Shown here in pieces: positions 21,308 to 31,800 of a stretch of DNA of 64,000 nt (within the stretch, counting starts at the first letter, position 1; each line of letters begins with the position of its first letter). Origin of the DNA: JBBDJB01 sp040880125 (GTDB lineage Bacteria; Planctomycetota; Planctomycetia; Pirellulales; JBBDJB01). The stretch is from NCBI GenBank assembly GCA_040880125.1, contig JBBDJB010000032.1:40239-104238 (forward strand). The letters run 5' to 3'. Below the pieces are notes generated by a model, which saw only the letters and a program-made list of their open reading frames with translations, searched no databases and had not been told where the DNA came from. Made by a program: the position numbers and the translations under genes.

Positions 21308-21613
21308 CCACCAGCAAAGCTTCCGGCGGCAGTTTCTCGCCGTGAATCAGCTTGTCCGCTTCGCCGAGCACGCGGTTAGACTCGCGGAATTCGTCGAACG
21401 AGGACGACGTCGGTTTGGCATTCAGAGCGGTATCCAGCGGCGGAGTATCGTCCCCGCGTCGAAACTCCCAGCTCCCTTCCAGCACGCATTCCCAGAAGTA
21501 TTTCATCACGAACGGCGCCTCCGTGAGGAAACCGCCTTTACTGCCGGGTTGTACACCCGAACTGCCAGCTCGTTCCACTGGTCAGGGACGAGACTGCCGG
21601 AAGGGATGCAGTT
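21300..21613 (-). pseudogene. frameshifted fragment of a large secreted protein with sugar-binding-like domain
   Basis: One minus-strand frame begins after a stop with SGSLVPDQWNELAVRVYNPA. The sequence then moves to another frame reading GGFLTEAPFVMKYFWECVLE, then GSWEFRRGDDTPPLDTALNA and FDEFRESNRVLGEADKLIHG, and stops. WNELAVRVYN is typical of the beta-galactosidase-type jelly roll. The later part resembles the N-terminal region of large planctomycete heme-binding CxxCH proteins, from memory of that family rather than a search. The frameshift and missing ends mark it as dead. It lies just downstream of the PEP carboxylase gene. Confidence 0.5.
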
Positions 21614-21641
21614 CTACAAACCAATCAGGCATCGCCACGCC

Positions 21642-24200
21642 TTACCCGGTGCTCTTCATGCCAAAGGCGATGCCATGTGCCGTCAGCGCGAGCAGCCGCT
21701 CCAGCGTCTCGTCCGAGTTGGAGGCTTCCGGCCGCTGCCGCCACTGCCGGAGAAACTGGATCTGCAGATAGTTTAGCGGATCGACGTAGGGGTTCCGCAG
21801 CTTGATCGACTCGGCCAGCACCGGGTTTCGCTCCAGCAACCGCCGTCGCTGTGAAACTTGCAGCACCATCGCGACAGAGCGCTGGTGCTCCTGTTCGATC
21901 CGCCCAAAGATCTCGTCGCGCAGCGAATGCGACTCGACAAGTTCGGCGTACCGCCTGGCGATGTTCATGTCCGCCTTGGCCAGCGACATCTCGGCATTGT
22001 CCAGCAGCAGCGCAAAGAAGGGCCACTTGGCGTGCATGTCGCGCAGCCGCACGAGTCCGTCTGGCTCCTCGTCAATGAACCGCTCCAGCGCGTGCCCGAC
22101 GCCGAACCAGGCCGAGATCAAATGCCGCGACTGCGTCCACGCGAACACCCAGGGGATCGCCCGCAGGTCGGCGAAGCTGGCGGCTTGCTTGCGATGGCTG
22201 GGCCGGGAGCCGATTTTCAAATGTTGTACCAGGTCGATCGGCGTCGCCTGGCGGAAGTAGTCGAGAAACCCCGACGTCTCGCCCACCAGCCCGTAGTAGA
22301 ACCGGCGTGACTCGTCCGCTAATCGCTCCATGGCGATTTCCCAGCGAGAGTGCTCTTCCGGGAGCTTCTCATCCGGCGAAGGCAGACACTCGGCGGCGAT
22401 GACTGCGGAGGTGAGCTGCTCCAGGTTGCGGACGGCGATGGCGGGGCTGGAGTACTTGAGCGAGATGACCTCGCCCTGTTCCGTGATGCGGATACGGCCG
22501 CCATGCACTGCGGTGGGCGTCGCGCGGAGCGTCTCGTGGCTTTGCCCGCCGCCGCGGTCGATCGACCCCCCCTTGCCGTGAAAGAACCGCAAGCCAATAC
22601 CCTGCTCGTCGGCAAGCGCCGCAAGTTGCCGTTCGGCGCGATACAGGTTCCAGTTGGCGGCCAGGTAGCCGCCGTCCTTGTTCGAATCGGAGTAGCCGAG
22701 CATCACCTCCTGCACATCACCTCGGTGACGGAGATGGGCTCGATAAACGCCGTCGCGCCAAAGATCTTGCACCAGGCCGCCGCAGCGCTTCAAGTCGTCG
22801 ATCGTTTCGAACAGCGGCACTACATCCAGATCGCGCAGACCGGCGCTGTTGGCCAGATCGAGCAGCTTGCGCACGTCGGCTGTGCTGTGAGTCATGCTCA
22901 GTACGTAGCGATTCGACGCCCGCGCGCCGTACCGGGCTTGCAGATCGTGCTGCGTTCGGAATTGCTCTCGGATCGCGTTTTCGTCCGAATGCAGCTTGTC
23001 GCTCTCGTCCCGAAAGTCGAGCTCCGCCAGGTGGAAACCAAACACCTGCGACTGCCGAATCAGCCGCGATACTCGCCCCAGGGCCGCACGCCGGGCGTTT
23101 TGCTGATACAGCCGGTCACGGATGTGCTCAAGATCGGCGACGAACTGGTCCGACGACTCGTATCCGCCTGGCAACTTGTCCGCGATCACCAGAAGCTGTT
23201 TACGAAATACCTCGTCCGGTTCGAGCGGCAGGCGCGAAACATCGATCTCTTCGGTGCCGCGCCGCAATCCTCGCTCGCTCGACGGTTCCTTACTTCCCAT
23301 GGCATCATCATCCGCTGATCCGGACACTCGCGTTGAGATCGTGCCGGACTGGAGATCCTCAGTTACAAAATCGCCGTCCTGGCCGGTGTGGCTCAATTCC
23401 GCGAACAGCTTCGAGATTTGGTTACGATAAAAGCTCAACACTCGCTGCTGCTGCCACTGCATCGACTGGCGGCTGACCTCCGGCGTAACGTATGGATTGC
23501 CGTCACGGTCGCCGCCGATCCAACTGGCGAAGGTCAGGATCGGTCGCCCCAGCCGTACCGTTGGATAGTATTGGGCCAGTCCACGGTCGATGATCTGGTA
23601 GAAATCCGCCACGGCTTGGAAGATCGTGCGGTCGAAAAACGACAGCGCATTGTCGACTTCGTCCAGCGGCTCCGGCCGGCGACGACGGACCTCTTCAGTT
23701 TGCCAGAGCGACTCCAGAATCTCATCCGGATCGGCCGGCCACTCCCGCAGTCGCCACAGGTGATACAGCACGCTCTCGCGCGTCGCCTCCGTGGGATGAG
23801 CAGTCAGGACTGGTTCGATCTCGATCGAATCCAGCACCGCTTGCAGCTTCTCCGCGGTGACGCCCGCCTGTTTGAGCTCGCGCAAGATGCGATGCAGCGA
23901 CTGCTTCGGCTCGGGGGCTTCACGCAGCTTGCGGATGCGTGCCCGTTCTTCGCACAGGTTCACGAGCTGAAAGAAGAGGCTGAACGCGTGCGCCGTCTGC
24001 TCGGCCTCGTGGATCGATAGCCCCTGGATGAGCTGCTGCATGTTGCCGGTGTGTTCCGGGTCGGGATTCCGCCGCATCCTCTTGGCCAGCTTCCGGGCCT
24101 GCTCGATATGTTGGTAGGCCGTCTTGCCTGCCTGCTCGCGAACGATATTCCCCAGCCGCGTGGTAATGAAACGAACCTCGCGGCGTAGTTGCCGATCCAT
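21642..24200 (-). CDS. ppc: phosphoenolpyruvate carboxylase
   Basis: The protein is 852 aa and carboxylates PEP to oxaloacetate with bicarbonate, replenishing the TCA cycle. Hallmarks in order are VLTAHPTEATRESV (catalytic His), FASWIGGDRDGNPYVT, LGYSDSNKDGGYLAANW, and FHGKGGSIDRGGGQSHE. The C-terminus reads AHGIAFGMKSTG, so the usual terminal NTG is STG here. The length is slightly below the common 880-930 aa, and the ATG at 24200 keeps all known regions. No partner genes are adjacent; fragments of unrelated dead genes follow. Confidence 0.95.
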   Translation of the reverse strand: MDRQLRREVRFITTRLGNIVREQAGKTAYQHIEQARKLAKRMRRNPDPEHTGNMQQLIQGLSIHEAEQTAHAFSLFFQLVNLCEERARIRKLREAPEPKQSLHRILRELKQAGVTAEKLQAVLDSIEIEPVLTAHPTEATRESVLYHLWRLREWPADPDEILESLWQTEEVRRRRPEPLDEVDNALSFFDRTIFQAVADFYQIIDRGLAQYYPTVRLGRPILTFASWIGGDRDGNPYVTPEVSRQSMQWQQQRVLSFYRNQISKLFAELSHTGQDGDFVTEDLQSGTISTRVSGSADDDAMGSKEPSSERGLRRGTEEIDVSRLPLEPDEVFRKQLLVIADKLPGGYESSDQFVADLEHIRDRLYQQNARRAALGRVSRLIRQSQVFGFHLAELDFRDESDKLHSDENAIREQFRTQHDLQARYGARASNRYVLSMTHSTADVRKLLDLANSAGLRDLDVVPLFETIDDLKRCGGLVQDLWRDGVYRAHLRHRGDVQEVMLGYSDSNKDGGYLAANWNLYRAERQLAALADEQGIGLRFFHGKGGSIDRGGGQSHETLRATPTAVHGGRIRITEQGEVISLKYSSPAIAVRNLEQLTSAVIAAECLPSPDEKLPEEHSRWEIAMERLADESRRFYYGLVGETSGFLDYFRQATPIDLVQHLKIGSRPSHRKQAASFADLRAIPWVFAWTQSRHLISAWFGVGHALERFIDEEPDGLVRLRDMHAKWPFFALLLDNAEMSLAKADMNIARRYAELVESHSLRDEIFGRIEQEHQRSVAMVLQVSQRRRLLERNPVLAESIKLRNPYVDPLNYLQIQFLRQWRQRPEASNSDETLERLLALTAHGIAFGMKSTG

Positions 24201-24651
24201 CGAGCCCTCCAGATTGAGACAATGATTTGGGAGCGTAATCTTCCAAAGCTATCGTGGACGCCTACGTAGTCGTGAGCCTTCGCCCGAATAACTGCCGAAA
24301 TGCGAGTGTTACCTTCTATGCTATCCCTGCCGACAGCGCACGAGGTAGCTTAAGGTTTTTCGGTCCGTTCGTCAGGAGGGTCGCACCCCGGTCGACGGGG
24401 ACATGTCGAGCGAGCGGCACGGTCCGTGCTGCTTTTGATACTCCCGAAGGTTCTCTAGCTTGTTCACGCTGCCGCGGACGCAGATCGTCCGCAGGCCTGG
24501 ACCGCGCAGTTCGGCCGGGACCGGCTTCGGTTGACAATGCCGTGGTGCGCGGCTGGAAGGTAGCAGCCGCTTGCGGATGGGAATGCCTGCCCAGAACGGG
24601 CCGAAACATCGGCGAGCTCGCGTGAGGCGCACCGAGTTGCTGCTGAGCAGT
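24201..24651. other. 451-bp intergenic region, no gene recognised
   Basis: This lies between the baeRF-like gene and ppc, both on the minus strand. It should hold the ppc promoter and any terminator of the upstream gene. Open frames on both strands have no recognisable motifs. Confidence 0.4.
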
Positions 24652-25746
24652 TCAATACCGCAGGAAGGCGGCGACGTGGCCGACCTTCGTCAGGCCGGGC
24701 ATCTCGTCCACGTAGTCGACCTGACCGCTGGTAAGTTCCACTTGTCGTGTCAGCGCGTCGACAAGATCGACTTCAAATACGGAGCTGAATCCACACAGTT
24801 GGCACGTTTGCGGCGTTCCGTGCACGAGGTGCTCGCACTTGCGGCATTGCGTTCCGGTGATGCGAGCATCACGGGTGACGATCATCGTGTCCACGCGTCC
24901 CGCCAGTGCCGCTTCCAACACGGCGGTGCCTCCCACGGCCCCGCGTCCGTGGCTCATGTACTCGTCCTTGATCCGCTGCCAAAGATTCCTTTCATCTTGC
25001 CGTTCTTCGGCAAAATACTCCTCGTACGCCTGCTCAATTAGCGCATCCTGTCCCCGGCCTAGGTCGAACGGGTCCTTCGCCACCACCAAATCGGCCAGAT
25101 GCTGCGGCAACTCGCTCTCGATCTCCTGCATTGTTTCGCTGGAGCCGATCAATACCACGCGCTGAAAGTCACGTTGCTTTTGCAGCCCGCTGAGAGCCTC
25201 ACCGACGTCCTTAGCGTAATTGTTAAGGGCGTTCTCGCGGCGCCGCTCGTACCGTTGTTGCGACCACCCGCCCTTGCGGACGTGATTCTTCACGCCGCCG
25301 CGCACCGTCGCCTCGACGTTCGCCGTTTCATTGGTGACCAGAAAGATTCGCGTTTTGTCGTTGTCGCACGAGACAAGTGCAAAAGTTTCATACTCGTCCT
25401 GCAACTCCGCCAAGGGTCGGATGTAGGGCGCGGCCCCCACGTGCATCTCGGTCGGCACTGGCATCGAAATCGGATAGCCGCGGACAAAGTCGAGCAGCGC
25501 GCAGGCGAACATGCAGACGCTCTCGGCGCGTTCAACGGAATGTTCTTCCAGGACACCGCGGATGAGCTTCATGTTCTCGTCGAACAATTCCAGTTCGGTC
25601 TGGTTATCTGCAAGGAGGTCGCGCAGCGACCGCTCCCGGGCCGCCAATGCGTCAAGTCCCTCCTCTCCGCAGAAGTAGGCGGACACGAAGTCACGGCCGT
25701 TGCCTCGCATTTCCGCCAATTCCCGAAGGTCGATGTTTTGCAGCAT
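24652..25746 (-). CDS. bacterial eRF1/Vms1-like release-factor-fold protein (baeRF family)
   Basis: The protein is 364 aa from the ATG at 25746; the frame is open upstream but without homology. A mixed alpha/beta N-terminal part leads to RGGVKNHVRKGGWSQQRYER (residues 149-168), which resembles the conserved GG-x-SQ-xR segment of bacterial archaeo-eukaryotic release-factor homologues and Vms1. An eRF1 domain-3-like region follows, with an acidic linker and VDTMIVTRDARI. A four-cysteine zinc ribbon (CRKC ... CQLC, residues 301-318) lies near the C-terminus. Relatives act on peptidyl-tRNA or in ribosome rescue. That role is inferred here from family resemblance. Confidence 0.72.
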   Translation of the reverse strand: MLQNIDLRELAEMRGNGRDFVSAYFCGEEGLDALAARERSLRDLLADNQTELELFDENMKLIRGVLEEHSVERAESVCMFACALLDFVRGYPISMPVPTEMHVGAAPYIRPLAELQDEYETFALVSCDNDKTRIFLVTNETANVEATVRGGVKNHVRKGGWSQQRYERRRENALNNYAKDVGEALSGLQKQRDFQRVVLIGSSETMQEIESELPQHLADLVVAKDPFDLGRGQDALIEQAYEEYFAEERQDERNLWQRIKDEYMSHGRGAVGGTAVLEAALAGRVDTMIVTRDARITGTQCRKCEHLVHGTPQTCQLCGFSSVFEVDLVDALTRQVELTSGQVDYVDEMPGLTKVGHVAAFLRY

Positions 25747-26100
25747 AAGTTGTAGTGCCGAGGAGTGGTGTGAACGGGACTCGCAATCCGGAGGACTTGC
25801 TGGCGAAGAATTTCGTGCCGCCACGCAAAAGTTGCCGTCTTGAAACAACGATTGTGGCCGATGCCGGCAATTGCAAATGGAGTGCCAGCCGCCGCTGACC
25901 GGTTCGGTGGGCCTCGTCTGCAAGGGCTTATGAATGGATCCCGCCCCGGGGGGCGGCACGGCCCCCGTCAATCATGCCGACTCGATGGATGCTATGGCAT
26001 CTATCTTGCACAAAACCACTTTCATTCGTCCGCTCTGGGTATCGCTGTGGCCCCGACCCGGGCCAACGCACACCACCTCGTTTGGTCGTTTCGGCAGATC
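25747..26100. other. 354-bp divergent intergenic region
   Basis: This lies between the baeRF-like gene (minus) and the DedA gene (plus). The DedA frame stays open upstream of its ATG but the extension has no membrane segments. Promoters of both genes are expected here; nothing more can be read. Confidence 0.4.
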
Positions 26101-26727
26101 ATGTTCGACTGGATAAAGAACATCACCGAGTCGCTGAGCTACTGGAGCCTCGGATTATTAATGATCCTGGAGAACGTTTTTCCGCCAATTCCCTCGGAAG
26201 TTGTCATGCCGTCCGCAGGTTTCGCGGCCCGAAGCGGTCAATTGTCCTTCGTGGGCGTAGTGGCGGTGGGGACGCTCGGTTCCCTCCTCGGAACCACACC
26301 CTGGTACTTCGCCGCCAAGTGGCTGGGAGAGGAGCGGTTGTGTCGTTGGATCGACGCACACGGCAAGTGGTTGGCCATTAATCGCCGCGAAATGGAGCGG
26401 GCGATGAAGTGGTTCTCCCGCTGGGGAGCCACGGCAGTGTTCCTGGGCAGGATGATCCCAGGCCTTCGCACACTAATCAGTGTTCCGGCCGGTTTCGCCC
26501 AGATGCCATTTGGGCGATTCCTTGCATTCTCGGCGCTGAGCAGTGCAGTCTGGAACGTGTCGCTCGCGTGGCTAGGTTGGATGTGGCGCGACAACTATCG
26601 TGAGATCGGCACATACGTGGGATGGATCGGCAGTGCCGTTATCTCCGGCATCGCCATCTGGTGGCTGGCGCGACTGGCAAGAAGACGCGGGTGGTTCGGC
26701 CCGATCGCCCGATCATCGGATTCGTGA
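26101..26727 (+). CDS. DedA-family (SNARE-associated/VTT) membrane protein
   Basis: The protein is 208 aa. The ATG at 26101 precedes the conserved N-terminus of the family. Visible features are ENVFPPIPSEVVMPSAGF in the first re-entrant region, LGSLLGTTPWYFAAKWLG, FGRMIP-type GRMIPGLRTLISVPAGFAQM, and four to five membrane segments. DedA proteins flip polyprenyl-phosphate or phospholipids, or depend on proton-motive force for envelope homeostasis. The E and R residues needed in other members are present. It converges with the downstream phosphatase-like gene, 49 bases away. Confidence 0.93.
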   Translation: MFDWIKNITESLSYWSLGLLMILENVFPPIPSEVVMPSAGFAARSGQLSFVGVVAVGTLGSLLGTTPWYFAAKWLGEERLCRWIDAHGKWLAINRREMERAMKWFSRWGATAVFLGRMIPGLRTLISVPAGFAQMPFGRFLAFSALSSAVWNVSLAWLGWMWRDNYREIGTYVGWIGSAVISGIAIWWLARLARRRGWFGPIARSSDS

Positions 26728-26776
26728 CCGTGAAGTGTCCGGCCGGCGCTACACGCGCGAAGCTGGTCAATGGCTG

Positions 26777-28339
26777 TCACCCAGTGGCATCCGGCCGCTC
26801 TCGTACGTGGCTGGCGTCGATGCTGCGCGGCAGCGGCAATCCCAATATGGAAAGGCAAAGCGGAGCCACGTCGACGGTGCGCGGTTGTTCCGGCAGCGCG
26901 ATGCCCCCGGGCGCACCTGCGACGATCAGCGGGACTTGAGAATCGTCGATGTGCAGCGATCCGTGCGATCCGCCGGGATGTCTGGAGGTTCTGGGCGTAT
27001 GTAGCTCGAATCCCGGCCGGGCCGTGATCCACAGATCGCCCGAAACGTCCTTGTGAAACGCCATCGCGATCCGCTCCATGGCGTTGGGGTACTCGCCGTA
27101 TTGAAGCCTGCGATCGACGACATCTGCGTCAATCGCACGCAACTGGCCTTCCCATTGCCAATACCCGCCGTAAGCGTCGGATGCCATCGCATGGCCCTCG
27201 GAGACGGCACGAAAAGCGACTTCTCCCCGTTCGGAAGTGGCCACATGGAAAGTGGTGTGGTTCTCGTCATCAAGTTGCCCTCGCCAGATCACCTGGTCGA
27301 TGCGGTCGTCAGCGAGCAGTTGATCCTTGATCTGGGCGAGCTTCGGCCAATAGCCGCGACGCAGATAGATTTGCGCCGCCCTCATGTTGGGGCAAACCAT
27401 CAGTTCGTCGTCGCTGTCCCAGGACTTGCCGGCATCGACCAGTTCGAAGTTCTGCAGCACCTCGTTCAGATCCACGGCTTCTCGGCCGGAGAGGTCGCGC
27501 ATGTCGGTCTGCGAATGATCGCCGGTAATCACCACCGCCAATTCGCTCAGCATACGCTCCAGGCCGCCAAGCTGGTCGATGAGCTTACCGAGCGTTTTGT
27601 CGATCGCCTGGAGAGAGTCGATCGCCTGCTGCGGGCCGACCTCGTGGCTGCGAAAGTCGTTGTCCGGAAAGTAGGCCAGCGTGAAGTCGGGCAGATCAGC
27701 CTCGGCAACCAATTCCAGAAGATACTCCGCGGTCGTCGAATCGTCGAAGCCAAACCGATGGAAGGGGCCGCCGGAGGCTTCGAGTTCTTCGTCCATCTGC
27801 TTCGGCTTGCTCGTGACGAAATCGCCCAGACACAGTATCCGCGGACCTCGCACCGCTTCCCTCTTGGGCACGCCCGGTAGCAGGCGAAGCAGCCAGGGAA
27901 CGTTCACCGCGTGTTCTGTATCGCCGCGGAACCAAAGGTAATTGATGCAACCCGCGCGCAGTCCGGCGCGTTCAACGCGCTCGAATAGAGTCTCCTGCTT
28001 GAGGAGGTCGAGGTTCAGCTTCTTTAAGAAGTCATCGAAGAACTCACCGATGCCCTTCTCGAGGATGATCCAGAAGTCGTCGCCGTAGTAGTAAACCGCA
28101 TCCTCGGCTGTATCGTAGAAGTGTGCACCGGTGATTCCCGTATCGCGCGGATAACAGCCGGTGACGATCCCGGCGGTCGCCGCGGGCGTGATCGAGGGAA
28201 AGATCGGCACGCATCCGGGATGCATCCAGCCGGCGTCAACCAGTCGCTTGAAATTCGGCAGCCGACCGTCTTGAAGCGCAGGCGCGACGACACGCGTGGC
28301 CAGCGCGTCGATCACAATCAGAAGTACTTTCTTGCGCAT
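26777..28339 (-). CDS. type I phosphodiesterase/nucleotide pyrophosphatase-like alkaline phosphatase superfamily protein
   Basis: The protein is 520 aa. The ATG at 28339 begins MRKKVLLIVIDAL, the first metal-binding strand of the superfamily (D11). IFPSITPAATAGIVTG supplies the presumed nucleophile Thr51. AYFPDNDFRSHEVG and VITGDHSQTDM supply further metal ligands. There is no signal peptide, so it is likely cytoplasmic. Members cleave phosphodiesters or nucleotide pyrophosphates, or transfer phosphate-containing groups. The actual substrate is unknown. It is convergent with the DedA gene. Confidence 0.87.
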   Translation of the reverse strand: MRKKVLLIVIDALATRVVAPALQDGRLPNFKRLVDAGWMHPGCVPIFPSITPAATAGIVTGCYPRDTGITGAHFYDTAEDAVYYYGDDFWIILEKGIGEFFDDFLKKLNLDLLKQETLFERVERAGLRAGCINYLWFRGDTEHAVNVPWLLRLLPGVPKREAVRGPRILCLGDFVTSKPKQMDEELEASGGPFHRFGFDDSTTAEYLLELVAEADLPDFTLAYFPDNDFRSHEVGPQQAIDSLQAIDKTLGKLIDQLGGLERMLSELAVVITGDHSQTDMRDLSGREAVDLNEVLQNFELVDAGKSWDSDDELMVCPNMRAAQIYLRRGYWPKLAQIKDQLLADDRIDQVIWRGQLDDENHTTFHVATSERGEVAFRAVSEGHAMASDAYGGYWQWEGQLRAIDADVVDRRLQYGEYPNAMERIAMAFHKDVSGDLWITARPGFELHTPRTSRHPGGSHGSLHIDDSQVPLIVAGAPGGIALPEQPRTVDVAPLCLSILGLPLPRSIDASHVRERPDATG

Positions 28340-28890
28340 CAGCCACTGCTCAAAACATGCCAATTTGACTCCACTACGTCTGAAACCATCGTAGCGGAGC
28401 ACCCCACGGTAGACCAGCGCACCACTGCGGCACAGACTTTCCGGCGGAATCAACCTGGTTGGGCCAAGAGCTCCCACCACGAAGCCGGATGCTCCATCAG
28501 CGGCCAATTTGCTCGGAATCGGACGAAGAGTCCAATAGTCCTCCTGTGGCACGCCTTCAACCAGACAATGCCGGTGACCTGGCATGTACTTTGGCAGCGG
28601 CCAGTGTCACGGAAGCGCACGACACTGCGAGGCGCTATCCGAGAACTAGACGAAAATGAGCTCGCCTGTTTGAACCAACTCACCGACGCTTCCACTCCAC
28701 CGCGGGTGCTCATTCAGCAGCGCCGCTTGCTCGTGGATGGGGGATTTTCCCCTTCGTACGTGTCCGCGGGAGGAACATGAAAATCGGCTTGTCTCGGGTT
28801 TCGTTTGAACTGGTGTTGCCTGTTCACTCCACTGACCAGCCGATAAAATTAGGATTTCGCAGACGCGCGCGGTGGCATCCGAGATTGTTC
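28340..28890. other. 551-bp divergent intergenic region
   Basis: This lies between the phosphatase-like gene (minus) and the CheB/CheR fusion gene (plus). The fusion frame is open for 38 codons upstream of the selected ATG but without domain content. The region should contain both promoters. No additional gene was recognised. Confidence 0.4.
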
Positions 28891-31800
28891 ATGGCCAAAA
28901 AACGACCTGGCAACCCAAGCGAATCCTCGGAGCAAGGCACCGCCGGAACGGAAGCTGACCAGCCGACGGAAGTCTTGGACCAGAGAGACCAACGAATACG
29001 GCCCGAGAAACATTTCCCCGTCATTGGCATTGGTGCTTCGGCGGGGGGATTGGCTGCGCTGCGGCAGTTTTTCGCCAACGTCCCCGAAAACAGCGGCGTG
29101 GCGTTCGTGGTCGTGGTGCATCTGTCGCCCGAACACAAGAGCCATCTCGCGGAACTGCTCCAGCCGCACGTGAAGATGCCGGTCGAGCAGGTGTCCAAGA
29201 CGCTGCCGCTGGAAGCGAACCACGTGTACGTGATTCCCCCGGGCGCGAATCTCGACACGATCGACACGCATCTGCGACTCAGCGAACTCGAGAAGCGGCG
29301 GCAAGAGCGGGCGCCGATCGATCACTTTCTGCGCACCCTCGCGGCAACCCACGAAAGCTCCGCCATCGGTGTGATTCTCACCGGCACCGGCTCGGACGGC
29401 ACGCTGGGAATGAAAGAGATCAAAGAGAAGGGCGGCCTGACAGTCGTGCAGAATCCAGGCGAGGCCGAATACGATGGAATGCCGCAAAGCGCCATCGCCA
29501 CCGGGCTGATCGACCTGGTCCTGCCTCTGGCCAGCATCCCGGAGGCAGTGCTACGTTTCGTCCGTACGCAGCCGCAGATACCGCATGCGGAAGAGGACGA
29601 GTCGATGGCGGAGGAAACCCGGCGGCTGCTGCAAAAGATCTTCGCCCAGCTTCGGGCCCGTACGGGCCGTGATTTCAGCCGCTACAAGCGCTCGACGATT
29701 CTGCGGCGGATCCAGCGGCGGATGCAGCTTCGCCAGATCGAGCAGTTCTCGCGCTACCTCGAGACGGTGCACGACGAGCCGGATGAAATACGACGGCTCG
29801 CCGACGACCTGCTGATCACCGTCACCAGCTTTTTCCGCGACCGCGAGGTATTTGAGAAGCTCGAGAAGGACGTCATCCCTCAACTGTTCGAGGGCAAGGG
29901 CCCGAAGGATGAGATTCGCGTGTGGAGCGTGGGCTGCGCGACGGGCGAAGAAGCATTCTCTGTAGCCATGCTGTTGCTGGAGGAGGCGCGGCGTCGCGAC
30001 TGCCCTCCGCGCATTCAGGTCTTCGCCAGCGATCTGCACGAGCGTTCCCTCCGCCAGGCCCGTGAAGGGTTTTATCCCGGCGATGTTGAGACCGACGTCT
30101 CCCCGGAGCGGCTAAAGCGTTTCTTCGTCCACGAGGAGGGTGGTTACCGGATACGCAACGAGGTGCGCGAGCTGGTGGTCTACGCGCCGCATAATCTGAT
30201 GGGCGATCCCCCGTTCTCACGCCTGGACCTGGCTACTTGCCGCAATTTGTTGATTTATATCCAGCGAGACGTGCAGCGAGACATCATCGAACTATTTCAC
30301 TACGCGCTTAAGCCTGAGGGCTATCTGGTGCTCGGTACGTCCGAGATGATCGAGGCAGGCGATCTGTTTCGAGTCGAGGACAAAAAGTGCTGCATCTATC
30401 GCAAGCGAAACGTTCCTGCGCCGGAGCCGAGGCTGCCTGTATTTCCCTTAGAGCGTTCTCGGAAGGCAATGCAGGACGGCCACGCGGATCCGCAAAGCGC
30501 ACCGATGGCGTTCGGCGCGCTGCACCAGCGGATCGTTGAGCAGTACGCTCCGCCCAGTATTCTGATCAGCCCGGACGATAAGGTAGTTCACCTTTCCGAG
30601 CATGCCGGCCGCTATCTACTCACGCCCGGCGGCGAGCCGACGATGAACGTGTACCAGCTTGTGCGGCGGGAGCTCCATCTCGAACTGAGAACGGCTCTGG
30701 ACGTCGCGCGCAGCAAGCACGAGCCCGTCACGACCCAGCCGGTGCTCGTCCGTTTCGATGGCGAGGCGCGCTTTGTGGTAATGCACGTGCGGCCGTCGGT
30801 GGAGCCGCGCCCAGACGAGTTCGCCGTGGTCCTTTTTGAGGGGCGGCCGACTGCGGAAGTGCATGGCGAAGAGATGCACGCCGCTGGGCCGAAGAAGTCC
30901 TCCTCCCTGACAAACGACCAAGTGACCGACCACGCTCAGGATTTGGAACTGGAGCTGCGCCAGACGCGGCAGCGGTTGCAGGTCATTATCGAGGAGTACG
31001 AGGCCGGCCAGGAAGAGATGAGGGCCTCGAACGAAGAAATGCAGTCGACCAACGAAGAGCTCCGTTCGATGATGGAAGAACTGGAGACTTCGAAGGAAGA
31101 ACTGCAGAGCATGAACGAGGAGTTGCAAACCGTCAACCAAGAAAACCGCCACAAAGTGGAGGAGCTCTCGCAGCTTTCGAGCGATCTGCAGAACCTGCTG
31201 GCGGCTACCGACATCGCCACGGTCTTCCTGGACCGCGAACTCCGCATCCTGCGGTTTACTCCCAGAGCCGGCGAGCTGTTTAGCGTGCGAATGACCGACC
31301 GGGGGCGGCCCCTGTCGGATCTAACGCATCGGCTCGGTTACGGAACATTGCACGAGGATGCGGCGCAGGTGCTGGATAATCTGATCCCCATCGAACGCGA
31401 GGTCGAGGACGATTCCGGGCGGTGCTACCTGACTCGCGTTATGCCCTATCGCAGCCTGGAAGACCACATCCTGGGCATCGTCATTACACTCGTGGACATC
31501 ACCAGCCGCAAAAAGGCCGAAGAAGAACTGGCGGCCGCAAAGGAGTACGCCGAGAGCATTGTGGAGACCCTGCACGAGCCGCTATTGGTGCTGGACCGCG
31601 ATTTGAACGTCAAGTCGTGCAACTCGGCCTTTTATGAGCACTTCCAGGTAAGTCCGCTCAATACGGCGGGGAAGAAAGTCTACGAGTTGGGCAACGGGCA
31701 GTGGGATATCCCGGCGCTACGTAAGGTATTGGAAGATGTGCTGCCGACGAATGAAGAATTCAACGAGTACGAGGTCACCCACGAATTCGACACGATCGGA

